A stretch of DNA of 64,000 bases from Ardenticatena maritima (GCF_001306175.1 NZ_LGKN01000003.1:496001-560000); one strand, 5' to 3'. Counted from the first letter of the stretch, positions 15,577-25,530 are shown. The notes: generated by a model not told the origin, from the sequence alone. Translations and numbers: made by a program.

Positions 15577-17718
15577 ATGCCCTCTTTGACGCAGCCTTTG
15601 AAGTATCTCGCGCATCCGCTTGATGTTGTTCGTTCATATGACCGCCGCCATTTGCGCGATGATTTCATCGCAGGCTTGACGGTCGGCGTGATTATGCTCC
15701 CGCAAGCCATCGCCTTTACGCTTATTGCCGAATTGCCGCCCCAAATGGGGCTGTATGCTGCTGTTGTGGGTTCTATCGTTGGGGCATTGTGGGGCTCTTC
15801 ACGTCAAATTCAAACCGGGCCGGCGAACGCGATTGCGCTGTTGACGGCTTCGGTGCTCAGCGTTGTGGCTGACCCCGGTTCTGCGCTCTACATTCAGGCT
15901 GCTGGTTTGGTGGCGATTATGGCGGGCGTGTTGCAAGTGGCGCTGGGGCTGGCGCGCCTGGGGATGCTGGTCAATTTCGTTTCGTATTCGGTGATTGTAG
16001 GGTTCACAGCAGGCGCCGGTGTGTTGATTGCCGTCAAGCAAGTGCGCCCTTTGCTGGGTTTGCATTTTCAATCGGCGAACATTGTTCAAACATTGCTGAA
16101 TATCCTCACTCACTTGCCTGATACACACCTACCAACCGCCGCCATTGGTCTGGGCTCAATTGTGCTCATTCTTCTGGTGCGACGTCTCAACCGCCGTTTG
16201 CCGGCGCCTTTGATCGCCATGATTGTTGCGTCGGGATTGGTGCTGGCGTTTCATCTGGAAGCACTCGGTGTTGAGGTTGTGGGCGACTTACCGCGCTCAT
16301 TGCCCCCGCTCACCATTCCCCCCTTGCGCCTCGATTTGATTTCGGAGTTGTCCACCGGTGCGTTGGCGATTGCTGCTATTGGCTTGGTGAGCGCCGCAGC
16401 CATTGGTCAGGCGCTCTCCAACCAAACGGGGCAACGGATTGACAACAACCAGGAATTTGTAGGACAGGGGCTCGCCAACATTGCGGCGGGCTTGTTTTCG
16501 GGGTATCCGGTGGCGGCGTCCTTTTCGCGTTCGGCTGTCAACCTGGAAGCAGGCGCCAAAAGCCCGTTCGCTTCGATTTTCGCCGGCTTGTTCATGCTGG
16601 TGGCCATTTTCGTCCTTACGCCATTTGTGGCGTTTGTCCCGATGGCGGCGCTTGCCGGTGTGTTGATGGTGACGGCGTATAACCTGATAGACTTTGCTGA
16701 AATTCGGCGTATCGCACGCGGGGCGCGCGGAGATGCCGTGATTTTGTTTTCGACCCTGCTGGGGACGATTTTTTTGCGTTTGGAGTTTGCCGTCTTGCTG
16801 GGGATTTTGCTTTCATTTGCCCACTATATCATCAAAACCAGCGCCCCGGTGGTCCACGCCGTCATTCCCGACCCCGAATTTCGCCGCCTGGTGCAAGATG
16901 ATTCCCGACCGCAATGCCCGCAGTTGGGCATTCTGGATATTCATGGCGACCTCTATTTTGGCGCGGTCAATCACATCGAAGAAGCCATTGAACGCCATCT
17001 GGCGGAACACCCTTCGCAACGCTTTTTGTTGTTGCGCATGCACACAGTCAATGTGGCCGATTTTAGCGGTATTCACATGTTGGAGCGGCTTGTCGAGAAA
17101 ATGCGCGCCCAGGGGGGCGATGTCTATTTGACCTACGTGCGCCGCCCCTTATTGCGTGTGTTGGAGTCCACCAAGTTTTTGGAAACGATTGGCGAAGACC
17201 ATATTTTGTGGGAGCGTACCGCAATTCATACCTTGTTCTACCATGCTCTTGACCCCAATGTGTGCATTTATGAGTGCCCGGTGCGCGTTTTTCGCGAATG
17301 CCAAAACCTGCCACGTTCAGTTATTGTAGATACGGAGATTGCTGAGCGTGCTCGCGAGATAGAACCGGTCCAGATTCCTGCGGTTGACCCAGCCACATTG
17401 TGGGATTTATTGCACACAGACAGACCGCCGCTTGTGGTAGATGTACGTGAGCCGCGCGAATTCCGCCGAGGGCATATTCCCGGTGCGTTGCTTGTGCCGC
17501 TTTCGCATTTGCTGGCTGGCGAAGTGCCTGACCTGCCCCACGATCGCACGCTGGTGCTTGTCTGTCGCATGGGGCGGCGTAGCCCACGTGCCGCGGCGTT
17601 GTTGCAACAATATGGCTACACGGATTTGTTGATGCTAGAAGGCGGTATGCTAGCGTGGGAAGCCGCGAATTTGCTCGAAGCCTTCAACATTGCCGATGTA
17701 GAGGAGATAAAGGTATGA
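15577..17718 (+). CDS. SulP/SLC26 anion transporter with STAS and rhodanese domains
   Basis: A 713-residue fusion. Residues about 1-420 form the SulP membrane domain (FIAGLTVGVIMLPQAIAF at the start is the family signature). Residues about 440-560 are a cytoplasmic STAS domain (GILDIHGDLYFGAVN, VADFSGIHMLERL). After a Cys-containing linker, residues about 610-705 are a rhodanese domain with an active-site loop VCRMGRRS (Cys663). SulP proteins carry sulfate, bicarbonate or similar anions. A rhodanese module suggests sulfur handling at the exit of the transporter. The start at 15577 follows TAAGGAG. The stop overlaps the next start by one ATGA, so translation is coupled to the GlpX-like gene. 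Confidence 0.9.
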   Translation: MPSLTQPLKYLAHPLDVVRSYDRRHLRDDFIAGLTVGVIMLPQAIAFTLIAELPPQMGLYAAVVGSIVGALWGSSRQIQTGPANAIALLTASVLSVVADPGSALYIQAAGLVAIMAGVLQVALGLARLGMLVNFVSYSVIVGFTAGAGVLIAVKQVRPLLGLHFQSANIVQTLLNILTHLPDTHLPTAAIGLGSIVLILLVRRLNRRLPAPLIAMIVASGLVLAFHLEALGVEVVGDLPRSLPPLTIPPLRLDLISELSTGALAIAAIGLVSAAAIGQALSNQTGQRIDNNQEFVGQGLANIAAGLFSGYPVAASFSRSAVNLEAGAKSPFASIFAGLFMLVAIFVLTPFVAFVPMAALAGVLMVTAYNLIDFAEIRRIARGARGDAVILFSTLLGTIFLRLEFAVLLGILLSFAHYIIKTSAPVVHAVIPDPEFRRLVQDDSRPQCPQLGILDIHGDLYFGAVNHIEEAIERHLAEHPSQRFLLLRMHTVNVADFSGIHMLERLVEKMRAQGGDVYLTYVRRPLLRVLESTKFLETIGEDHILWERTAIHTLFYHALDPNVCIYECPVRVFRECQNLPRSVIVDTEIAERAREIEPVQIPAVDPATLWDLLHTDRPPLVVDVREPREFRRGHIPGALLVPLSHLLAGEVPDLPHDRTLVLVCRMGRRSPRAAALLQQYGYTDLLMLEGGMLAWEAANLLEAFNIADVEEIKV

Positions 17719-18698
17719 AGCCTGAAGCACGCAATTTTGGGCTGGAACTGGTACGCGCGACCGAAGCCGCCGCTTTGGCTGCCGGCGCCTGGATGGGGAA
17801 GGGAAATATCGTCACCCCGGATGCCGAGGCGGCCAATGCGATGTACGATGTGTTGAACAGCGTTGAGATGGAAGGGTACGTTTTGCTGGGGGAAGAGCGC
17901 AAAACGGGGGAAGAATCCCCCTTGGCGACTGGCCGCCGTGTTGGAACGGGAGACGGTCCCAAGATGGATGTGGTGGCTGACCCCATTGATGGTCGCAAAT
18001 TGGTGGCACAGGGCTTGCCTGGAGCGCTTTCATTTGCCGCCATAGCACCATATGGAACGATGTGGCGTCCGCGCCCCGCGGTTTACATGGAAAAATTGAT
18101 CGTCAATCACGAAGCCGCTTCTGTTTTGGTGCCGGAATGCCTGGACGCACCCGCCGCCTGGACATTGGCGCTTATTGCGCGCGCGAAAGGGAAGCAAGTG
18201 GGCGACCTGGTTGTTTTCGTGCTGGACCGTCCACGCCACCACGATTTGATTGCCGAAATTCGCTCTGCCGGGGCGCATATCATGCTGCGTAGCGATGGCG
18301 ATGTGGCTGGGGCGATTCTGGCGGCATTGGCTGATGACCGCGTGGATGTGCTGATGGGGATTGGGGGTGTTGTCGAAGGCACGTTGGCAGCTTGCGCGGT
18401 GCGCGCCATGGGCGGAGGCATGCTGGGGCGTCTGGCGCCGCAGACGAAAGCCGAGTATGAAGCCGTGACCGCGGCGGGTTTGGATTTGAAACGCGTGTTT
18501 ACTTGCGCCGATATCGTCCAGTCGGATGATGTCTATTTTGCGGCAACGGGCATTACTGACGGTCCTCTGCTTGATGGTGTTGTGTATAGCCGCCATGTGC
18601 GGCATACGCATTCGCTGGTTTTGCGGGGGGTGAGCCGCACGCGGCGCGAAATTCGCACGGAGCATTGGTCAGAATTTTTTGAGAAACGACTATGCTGA
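17715..18698 (+). CDS. Diverged GlpX-like (class II fructose-bisphosphatase family) protein
   Basis: A 327-residue protein that aligns over its full length with GlpX fructose-1,6-bisphosphatases (VYMEKLIV, SDGDVAGAIL, MGIGGVVEG, FAATGITDG). Several catalytic positions of the E. coli enzyme are changed: the IGEGEID metal loop reads LGEERKT, DPIEGT reads DPIDGR (so the key Glu is Asp and the key Thr is Arg), and Lys29 is Ile. The Asp of DPI and the Glu of GIGG..EG are kept. It may therefore have another substrate or a regulatory role rather than classic FBPase activity. The start at 17715 overlaps the SulP stop and its own stop overlaps the next start. Confidence 0.78.
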   Translation: MKPEARNFGLELVRATEAAALAAGAWMGKGNIVTPDAEAANAMYDVLNSVEMEGYVLLGEERKTGEESPLATGRRVGTGDGPKMDVVADPIDGRKLVAQGLPGALSFAAIAPYGTMWRPRPAVYMEKLIVNHEAASVLVPECLDAPAAWTLALIARAKGKQVGDLVVFVLDRPRHHDLIAEIRSAGAHIMLRSDGDVAGAILAALADDRVDVLMGIGGVVEGTLAACAVRAMGGGMLGRLAPQTKAEYEAVTAAGLDLKRVFTCADIVQSDDVYFAATGITDGPLLDGVVYSRHVRHTHSLVLRGVSRTRREIRTEHWSEFFEKRLC

Positions 18699-21600
18699 GC
18701 AGTACATGTTTGAACCAACCTATCCCACGTGATACTCTTACCGGAGCATATGCGCGTGAAGGGTTGCCTGCACTCTGGCAAACCCTGGCGTCGCAAGGGT
18801 ATATAGCGCTCTGCTTCTTCGACATTGATTACTTCAAAAGTATCAACGATGCTTTTGGGCACCACGTGGGCGATGAGGTGTTGCGGCACGTTGTATCTGT
18901 TGTGGGTGCCAGCGTGCGGCAAAACGATGTGCTTGTGCGCTATGCGGGCGATGAATTTGTGCTGCTGATGCCCGGAATTGGCTTGTCAGAAGCGCACCTG
19001 GTGGCGGAGCGGGTGTTAGCGGAGATTCAGGCAACCCCCTTTGTAGTGGATGGCCGCTCGATTTCCCTCACATTGAGCATGGGGCTTGCCCTCTTTCCAG
19101 AAGAGGGCGACACGCTTGAGCAGATATTGCGCCTGGCGGATGAACGCACGTTTTGCGCAAAGCAGGCGGGGCGTGCACAAGTTGTCTCGCGAGACGGCTA
19201 CCATTCTTTTCGCCAGATGCTTGAAGCGGCGTGGCTTCGAGCGCATGAGGAAGCCGTCAACCGTTTTCGTGTGTGGTTGCTCAGTGAACGGAGCCCAATT
19301 TTTGAAATTGAAGGAGCAAAAGCAAGTGGATATGCACGCTTGGCGACCATGCTGGCGCGCATGGCGGTACAATCTGGTTGGCGTCTGCTTCATGCGCGTG
19401 CACTCCGAGCGGCACAGCCCAGGCAATATGCGCTCCTTTTTCAGTTGATGGAACAGGCTGGAGAGAAACCACTCTTCGGCATAGATGACGTATACGCTTG
19501 GGTGAAAAAACAGACAACCCCTGTGCTTTTTGTGATTGAGCAGATTGAGCATATAGATGCCGCCAGTGCTCACCGTTTACTTGAACTCTTGGAGTTGGTA
19601 TCGCCTTCACGGTTGCGGATACTGACCACACGAACCCTCTCCCCAGAACGGCCTGTATTTCCAGCACACGTGCGGGTTCAGACCAAGCCGCTTGCTCCTG
19701 ATGTACTCAAAGAGGTGCTTGTAGCCGAATTTGGGAACATAGCAGTAGAATGGTGTACCCCTATTTACACACTCACAGAAGGCGCTTTGGAAAACGTCGC
19801 AGCGTTTGCCCAGATTCTTCGCACGGGGCACCCACTTGATGAGCGCCGTCGTCGAGAAGGCTTGCCGGCTATCACCGCGCGCCGCGTGCAATATGCTTTG
19901 AAGCAGTGGGAGACGCGCAGCATTTCTGAACCGATTGTGCCAAACAGTTCCTCAGAGCAGGAATTTATTGCGCTCAACGCGTTTCATGCTCTGAGTGCAC
20001 TTGGAGAAACGCACAAACGTATTGTTGTCAGTGGGGCAAAAGGGGTTGGCAAGAGCATGTTGCTTGCGCAAGTTGCGCGTGAGATTGCTGAGCGTGAGCA
20101 GAAGGCTTTGTTGGAATGCGCCTTGCCTTTTTCTGCTTCTCCTGAGATGCGTGCGAACGTCATACACGCGGCGTATATGCGCTTGCGACAAGAACCGTTG
20201 GGATATTTGTTGCCTATGGAGGTACAACATTTTGATGGTGTTGTTGCTCTCCTCAATGGTTCTGGAACACAGGAAGAGACGTTCGCTTTCTTGGAGTGGC
20301 TTGGCAATTTTTTGCCTCGCGCTCGTATCTTCGTGGAAACAAGACAGCTTTCGAGTGTGCCCGGCGACTGGTATCTTTTCAACGTTCAGACGTTGACGCC
20401 AGAAGAAGGCGTTTTCTTTTTGGAACAGCTGCAAGGTGCGCCATTTCCCGAACGTACCAGTGAATGGCTGAAAACAGCCATGCAAGTTGCCTCTATCACA
20501 CCTGATTTGTTGAAACTATGGGGCGCGTATATCGAACAAAAAGGTATGACGGCTTTTATTGAATTGCTGAGTGGAGAGCGTATCGCTTTTGAGGGAGAGG
20601 GAACTCCCGATGCTGAGCAAACGATACTCGCGCATTTGGTTGATGCCCACTTGTATTATTGGCGTCATATTTTAGATGAGCCGACTCGCGATATCGTGCA
20701 GGGCTTGGCTGTTTTTGAAGGGGCGTTTACAGCGCAAGCGGCGCAACGTATTGTAGGGATTAGCCCCTTTCGTTTGCGAATGTTAGAAGCGCATCGCCTG
20801 GTCTATCGTGTAGCCCCAGGATATTTCAAATTGAATTATGTTCTACGCCAAATTATTCGGGAAACCCCCGCCTTTGCACGGGATATGCAAATGTATCGCT
20901 TACGCCATGCAGAATACTTTGCGGCCTTCGTGCAAACACATATTTCCACAAAAGAGCATTTAAAACTTCCACAAATTGAGTATGTTTTGCCTGATATTGT
21001 GGCTGCATGGGAATGGTCGCATGCTCATCAAAAGGTGGCGTTGTGGGATCCCGCTTTTGAGCCCCTTATGCGGTATTTGGGGGGGTATGAACGTTTGGAT
21101 TTTATGCAGAAGATGTTACAAAGTGTTGAGTATATTCTCCAGGAAAAGCAAAAATTTCCCGTTTCAATGCAGGCAATGGTTTTGTACTTTAAGGCGATTT
21201 TAGAATATCGTCTTGGGAATGCTCAGGAAGCGCTTCGACTTTTTGATGCTACCGAACAAGCCTTGCAAAGATGGACGCCGGCAACATTGGAGGAGAACAA
21301 CAAGCGGACGGGGTTCCATATCGAGCTCGGCATCAATCGCGTGTTCTACCTGATGGGAGAAGGGCGATTTGATGAAAGTGAGCAGCTAGCGCACAGATTG
21401 CTTGCGTCTGACTATGTTGCTCGGCATCTTGAGATTCGCATGCGTTTGATTACTGCACTCAGTGGTATTTATTTTTTGCGTCAGGATTTTCAAAAAACCG
21501 AGCATTATTTGCGGCAAGTCCTCTCACTGCTTGAGCAGGAGCAGTCAGATGTTCGATTTCGGGCAACCACATTGAACAACTTGGCAAGTGCGTTATACCA

Positions 21601-22048
21601 CCAGGGAAAATTGCAAGACGCATTGAAAATGGCGCAGGAGTCGCTGGCGCTTGCGGAACAGATTCATTATCGAAGTGGTATCGTGAGTGTGCTGGATACT
21701 ATCGCTGATATTCATCGTTTGTGCGGGGATTTTGCCCAAGCGGCATTTGAGTGGTATCGCGCACTCATACTGGCGCGTGAAATACATGCTTGGGTCATGT
21801 GCAACGAAGTTTTGGCTGGTATTGCGTGTTTATTTGAAGGTGCAGGGCATCACGATGAAGCCAGACAATTGGCGCGCGCGCTGACCATGGATACGCGCTC
21901 TGTTCATCTGGTGCATTCGCGTGTTGCGCATATTCTGGCAGCATCTGAACCATCTGACGAGATACCTCCAACAGTGGATGCACTGTTTGATGAAGTCTTA
22001 TTGCGTTTGTGGCGTTTAGCGCATATGAAAGAGAAAGGTTTTTCATGA
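18692..22048 (+). CDS. GGDEF (AGDEF) + STAND-like NTPase + TPR signalling protein
   Basis: A 1118-residue cytoplasmic protein. Residues about 10-170 are a diguanylate cyclase domain with AGDEF at 85-89 in place of GGDEF and an RQND inhibitory-site motif just before it; AGDEF enzymes can be active. Residues about 190-370 resemble an NTPase fold with a Walker-B-like VLFVIEQIEHID but no P-loop. Residues about 430-700 are a second NTPase with Walker A GAKGVGKS (448-455). The rest, to the end, is helical with TPR-type repeats. No membrane helix is seen. The gene overlaps its neighbours at both ends (7 bases; ATGA). It is more AT-rich than the rest of the operon in places. A STAND-type switch controlling cyclic-di-GMP output, or the reverse, is inferred. 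Confidence 0.85.
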   Translation: MLSSTCLNQPIPRDTLTGAYAREGLPALWQTLASQGYIALCFFDIDYFKSINDAFGHHVGDEVLRHVVSVVGASVRQNDVLVRYAGDEFVLLMPGIGLSEAHLVAERVLAEIQATPFVVDGRSISLTLSMGLALFPEEGDTLEQILRLADERTFCAKQAGRAQVVSRDGYHSFRQMLEAAWLRAHEEAVNRFRVWLLSERSPIFEIEGAKASGYARLATMLARMAVQSGWRLLHARALRAAQPRQYALLFQLMEQAGEKPLFGIDDVYAWVKKQTTPVLFVIEQIEHIDAASAHRLLELLELVSPSRLRILTTRTLSPERPVFPAHVRVQTKPLAPDVLKEVLVAEFGNIAVEWCTPIYTLTEGALENVAAFAQILRTGHPLDERRRREGLPAITARRVQYALKQWETRSISEPIVPNSSSEQEFIALNAFHALSALGETHKRIVVSGAKGVGKSMLLAQVAREIAEREQKALLECALPFSASPEMRANVIHAAYMRLRQEPLGYLLPMEVQHFDGVVALLNGSGTQEETFAFLEWLGNFLPRARIFVETRQLSSVPGDWYLFNVQTLTPEEGVFFLEQLQGAPFPERTSEWLKTAMQVASITPDLLKLWGAYIEQKGMTAFIELLSGERIAFEGEGTPDAEQTILAHLVDAHLYYWRHILDEPTRDIVQGLAVFEGAFTAQAAQRIVGISPFRLRMLEAHRLVYRVAPGYFKLNYVLRQIIRETPAFARDMQMYRLRHAEYFAAFVQTHISTKEHLKLPQIEYVLPDIVAAWEWSHAHQKVALWDPAFEPLMRYLGGYERLDFMQKMLQSVEYILQEKQKFPVSMQAMVLYFKAILEYRLGNAQEALRLFDATEQALQRWTPATLEENNKRTGFHIELGINRVFYLMGEGRFDESEQLAHRLLASDYVARHLEIRMRLITALSGIYFLRQDFQKTEHYLRQVLSLLEQEQSDVRFRATTLNNLASALYHQGKLQDALKMAQESLALAEQIHYRSGIVSVLDTIADIHRLCGDFAQAAFEWYRALILAREIHAWVMCNEVLAGIACLFEGAGHHDEARQLARALTMDTRSVHLVHSRVAHILAASEPSDEIPPTVDALFDEVLLRLWRLAHMKEKGFS

Positions 22049-25000
22049 TTGATGCATTGACAGGAGCATATACGCGGGTATTTTTGCGCGAGATATTGCC
22101 TCAGCAACTTGATGTTTGCAAAGCAGCCGGCAGTACGTTGGCTTTGTTTTTGATGGACCTTGACCACTTCAAAGTGATCAACGATTCCTTTGGACATGCA
22201 CGCGGCGATGAAGCCTTGCGCGAATTTGCTCGCCGCATTCGCCACGTGTTGCGACGCGGAGATATCCTCTGCCGCTATGGCGGCGATGAGTTTGTTGTTG
22301 TGGCTGAAGGGCTCTCCCCGTCGGAAGCGAGTGTGTTGGGAGAGCGGATGCTGACCAGTGTTGCCGAAACACCGATTCCAGGGACACCCCCTCTGTCGCT
22401 CTCGGTCAGTATCGGCTTGGCGCTCTTCCCAGATGACGCTGACACGGTCGAAACGTTGTTGCAAGTGGCTGATACGCGGCATTATGAAGCCAAGCGGCGT
22501 GGGCGGGCGCAATTGGTGGGACCAGAGCAGGACGCGGAAACTGTTTCAGCGCGCTTTTACGCCAGCAGTCGCTTGATTGAACGTGATGCCCAGATGAGCG
22601 CTTTTCGCGCTTTTTTGCAGGCAATGCCCCAGGCACGGCGTGGGCTTTTTGCCGTACACGGCGAAGCCGGCTGCGGGCAGACCCGCTTTTTGCAAGAAAC
22701 CGCTAAACTCGCACGCTTGCAAGGCTACACAACGCTTCATATTCACGCGCATGAACCACGCCGACACCGTATCTACGGCGCGTTTCTCTCGGCACAGCAA
22801 CGCATCCCCAAACTGGCGGATACGTTTTTGGGGCGGCATCACGTTGCCGAAACAATTGAAGCATTTGTGCGTGATAAGCACGCCCAAGGCCTCTTCATCA
22901 CGATTGACGGCGCCCATATGCTGGATTCCGGCTCGGTGCGCTCTCTCGTCTCTTTGTTCGAGAGCACTATCCCGCAAGTGGCTATCGCCTACGCGCCAGC
23001 CGCGCCGATGACGCTTCGGCTTCTCCGGCAACAGGCTCACTTGCGCGAGAGCGTGACCCTCGCACCGTTATCAAAGGCAGGTCTGACGGTATGGTTGCGA
23101 CATGCGCTCTTGCACGAACCAGAGCACGCATTTGTTGAGTGGCTGTTTCAGGAAAGTGGGGGAAAACCCGCCGCTGCCTCTGCATGTTTGGAAACACTCT
23201 CCGCCTATGGGCTTTTAGCCTTCAATGGCGAACATTGGGTTGCTTCGCCCTATATTACCAAAGTCTCTTTAGATGCTTCTTTGAAGTCGCTTTTGTTTGC
23301 TGAACCCACAAAAAATTCCATACCTGTTGAAGCAAATACGTTCATTGGGCGCGCATCTGAAATCAAACACCTGACGCAACAGGTGCAAAACCACGCGTTT
23401 GTTTCCCTGGTTGGTCCCCCCGGTATTGGCAAAACGCGCCTGGCAAAGCAATTCGCCCGCGAATTGGTGGTGCAAACCGGTTGGCGCGCCATCTTCGTTG
23501 ATATGCACGAGTGTGTAGACGCCCACCAACTGCCGTATGCCATTCTGCATGCGCTTGGCATTCAACCTGATACAGATGATGTGTGGCGGCAAGTGTATAT
23601 GCTCTTGTCGGAGCATACGTCTCTCCTTGTCATTGATGGGGCTGATATTCACGAAGAGGTCCCCTCGCTGCTTGCCCGTTTGCAGGCCCATCTGAGCCAG
23701 GTGCGCATTCTGGCGCTTGCCCGCCAGCCGCTTGATGTGCCCGGAGCGTTTGTCTTTTTCCTGCCCCCCTTTGCTTTGCCGCCTGAGACCGCCGTATTGC
23801 ACGAGATTGATCGTGCTGAATCTGTTTTGATGTTCATCCACGAAGCACGCGACGCATATGAGCGTTTCGCATTTGGAAAAGAGTGGCAACTCTGGCGCGA
23901 CCTTGTCTTGTGTACACGTGGTATCCCTTTCCTCATTCGGCTTTTGGCAATGTGGGTGGATTTTCACACCCCTGATGAGTGGCATGCCATGTTGCAGACC
24001 TGCAAACAAGGTGCGCGCCCCTCGCCAACACCTGTATTGAATTTTCTTTGGGAGCAATTTTCAGCCGAAGAACATACGTTTTTGCGGCTTCTCGCGGCAG
24101 CGCCTGTCCCTATGTCATCGCAGTTGCTTCAAGAGTGTATCCACGTGACGCCCTTTTTTTTCTCCGCCTTGGTCGAGCGAGCGTTTTTGCACGTGGTTGG
24201 AAAACGCGCCGTCATGCACGAAATGTTTCGCGACTATATCCAGGCGCAACATGCGTCCCCTGAGCAGATGGAAGAATACCGCCGCCTGATAGCCCAGCGT
24301 GGCGCCAGGGCGCTTCCCGTTCCGCCGCAACACTATCACGCGGAGCAGACCCAGGCTTGGTTGCGAGCCATGGCGCTTGATGCGCCGTTTTGGAAGTGGT
24401 TGTTGTTCCATGTTGACTGGCTTGATGATGAAGAAGCGGCGCAGGTGATTGAGCGCCTTGCGCGTTGGTTTTTGACAACGGGGAATGTCACCGAAGGCGC
24501 CGACCTTTTTATGCGCGCGGCTGCACAAGTCGCCTCACCTTTTCAGCAGGCACATTTGCACGTTTGGCGTGCGCGTATGTTGCTGCACATGCGCCAACCA
24601 CAAGCCGCATTGCCCTTGTTGGAAGAAGCCGCGCCTTTTCTGCGGGGGGCGCTTTTGGAAGATGCATTGCTGACACGCGCGGAAGCATTGTGGGCGATGG
24701 GGGCGCATGGACAGGTGCAGACCATTTTGTCCACCTTGAAGCCCCATCCAGAAATGCCGCTGCATATGCGCGCCCGGTTTTTCCTTTTGAAGGCGCGCGC
24801 CGCATTGCACAACCAGCATACAGAGTCGGCGGCCTCTCTGGCACAGCAGGCATTTCAGGCGGCTTTGCAGGGTATCGCCCCGCATGAGGTTGTTGAGGCA
24901 GCGGCGTTGTTGCATGCATTGCATCAAGAAGATGGCTATATCTTATCCGTGCGCGAATGGTTTTTGCGTGCCATTCAGTATGTGGAAGGCTTGGGGCATG

Positions 25001-25530
25001 TGTATGGGCGCGTCCAGTTGTATGAACAGATGGGCAGTCTCCTTCTCATCTGGCAAGAGTATGAACAAGCCGCGGCGCTCTACGCTCAGATTATACAAGA
25101 CGCCTACCAGCGAATCAGTTATGCAACCCGTATGCGCCTTTTGTTGCGCTATACGCACACCCTCGCCTTGCAGCAACGTTGGCAGGAAGCCATGCTCAGC
25201 CTCTATCTTTTTGTTTCGCAGGGTGGTTTCCGTCTCATCACGGATGAGGCCATGCGCTGGATGGCAGTGTTGGTGGCCTTGGTCGTGCTGTGGCATGAAG
25301 CGACAAGAGATGAGCAAATGCAAATAGTGCATCTTTTGGCGAAAATCCCCACCGATATGATGGATGCAACAGCACATGTGCTTCGTGCACATGTGCGGAT
25401 CCCTCAATCTGACGTGAAGCGTCCCGCTCAATCAGCCAAAGACATTTGGCGAGAGGTGGCGGTGTTGGTGGAGCGCCAGATGTTTGCAGATGCCCTGAAT
25501 GGCGCAGAAAAGAACACGTCTGATACGTGA
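22045..25530 (+). CDS. Second GGDEF + STAND-like NTPase + TPR signalling protein
   Basis: An 1161-residue paralogue of the preceding protein. It starts at MIDALTGAYTR with an intact GGDEF motif (79-83) preceded by RRGD, a product-inhibition I-site. A first NTPase module carries GEAGCGQT (206-213), a P-loop in which the catalytic Lys is Gln. A second module carries a normal GPPGIGKT (457-464) and resembles STAND/MalT-type ATPases. The C-terminal third (about 830-1150) is made of TPR-like helix pairs. The start at 22045 overlaps the previous stop as ATGA. Loss of the first P-loop in both paralogues suggests a fixed role for that module, such as autoinhibition. No output other than cyclic-di-GMP synthesis is visible. 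Confidence 0.87.
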   Translation: MIDALTGAYTRVFLREILPQQLDVCKAAGSTLALFLMDLDHFKVINDSFGHARGDEALREFARRIRHVLRRGDILCRYGGDEFVVVAEGLSPSEASVLGERMLTSVAETPIPGTPPLSLSVSIGLALFPDDADTVETLLQVADTRHYEAKRRGRAQLVGPEQDAETVSARFYASSRLIERDAQMSAFRAFLQAMPQARRGLFAVHGEAGCGQTRFLQETAKLARLQGYTTLHIHAHEPRRHRIYGAFLSAQQRIPKLADTFLGRHHVAETIEAFVRDKHAQGLFITIDGAHMLDSGSVRSLVSLFESTIPQVAIAYAPAAPMTLRLLRQQAHLRESVTLAPLSKAGLTVWLRHALLHEPEHAFVEWLFQESGGKPAAASACLETLSAYGLLAFNGEHWVASPYITKVSLDASLKSLLFAEPTKNSIPVEANTFIGRASEIKHLTQQVQNHAFVSLVGPPGIGKTRLAKQFARELVVQTGWRAIFVDMHECVDAHQLPYAILHALGIQPDTDDVWRQVYMLLSEHTSLLVIDGADIHEEVPSLLARLQAHLSQVRILALARQPLDVPGAFVFFLPPFALPPETAVLHEIDRAESVLMFIHEARDAYERFAFGKEWQLWRDLVLCTRGIPFLIRLLAMWVDFHTPDEWHAMLQTCKQGARPSPTPVLNFLWEQFSAEEHTFLRLLAAAPVPMSSQLLQECIHVTPFFFSALVERAFLHVVGKRAVMHEMFRDYIQAQHASPEQMEEYRRLIAQRGARALPVPPQHYHAEQTQAWLRAMALDAPFWKWLLFHVDWLDDEEAAQVIERLARWFLTTGNVTEGADLFMRAAAQVASPFQQAHLHVWRARMLLHMRQPQAALPLLEEAAPFLRGALLEDALLTRAEALWAMGAHGQVQTILSTLKPHPEMPLHMRARFFLLKARAALHNQHTESAASLAQQAFQAALQGIAPHEVVEAAALLHALHQEDGYILSVREWFLRAIQYVEGLGHVYGRVQLYEQMGSLLLIWQEYEQAAALYAQIIQDAYQRISYATRMRLLLRYTHTLALQQRWQEAMLSLYLFVSQGGFRLITDEAMRWMAVLVALVVLWHEATRDEQMQIVHLLAKIPTDMMDATAHVLRAHVRIPQSDVKRPAQSAKDIWREVAVLVERQMFADALNGAEKNTSDT

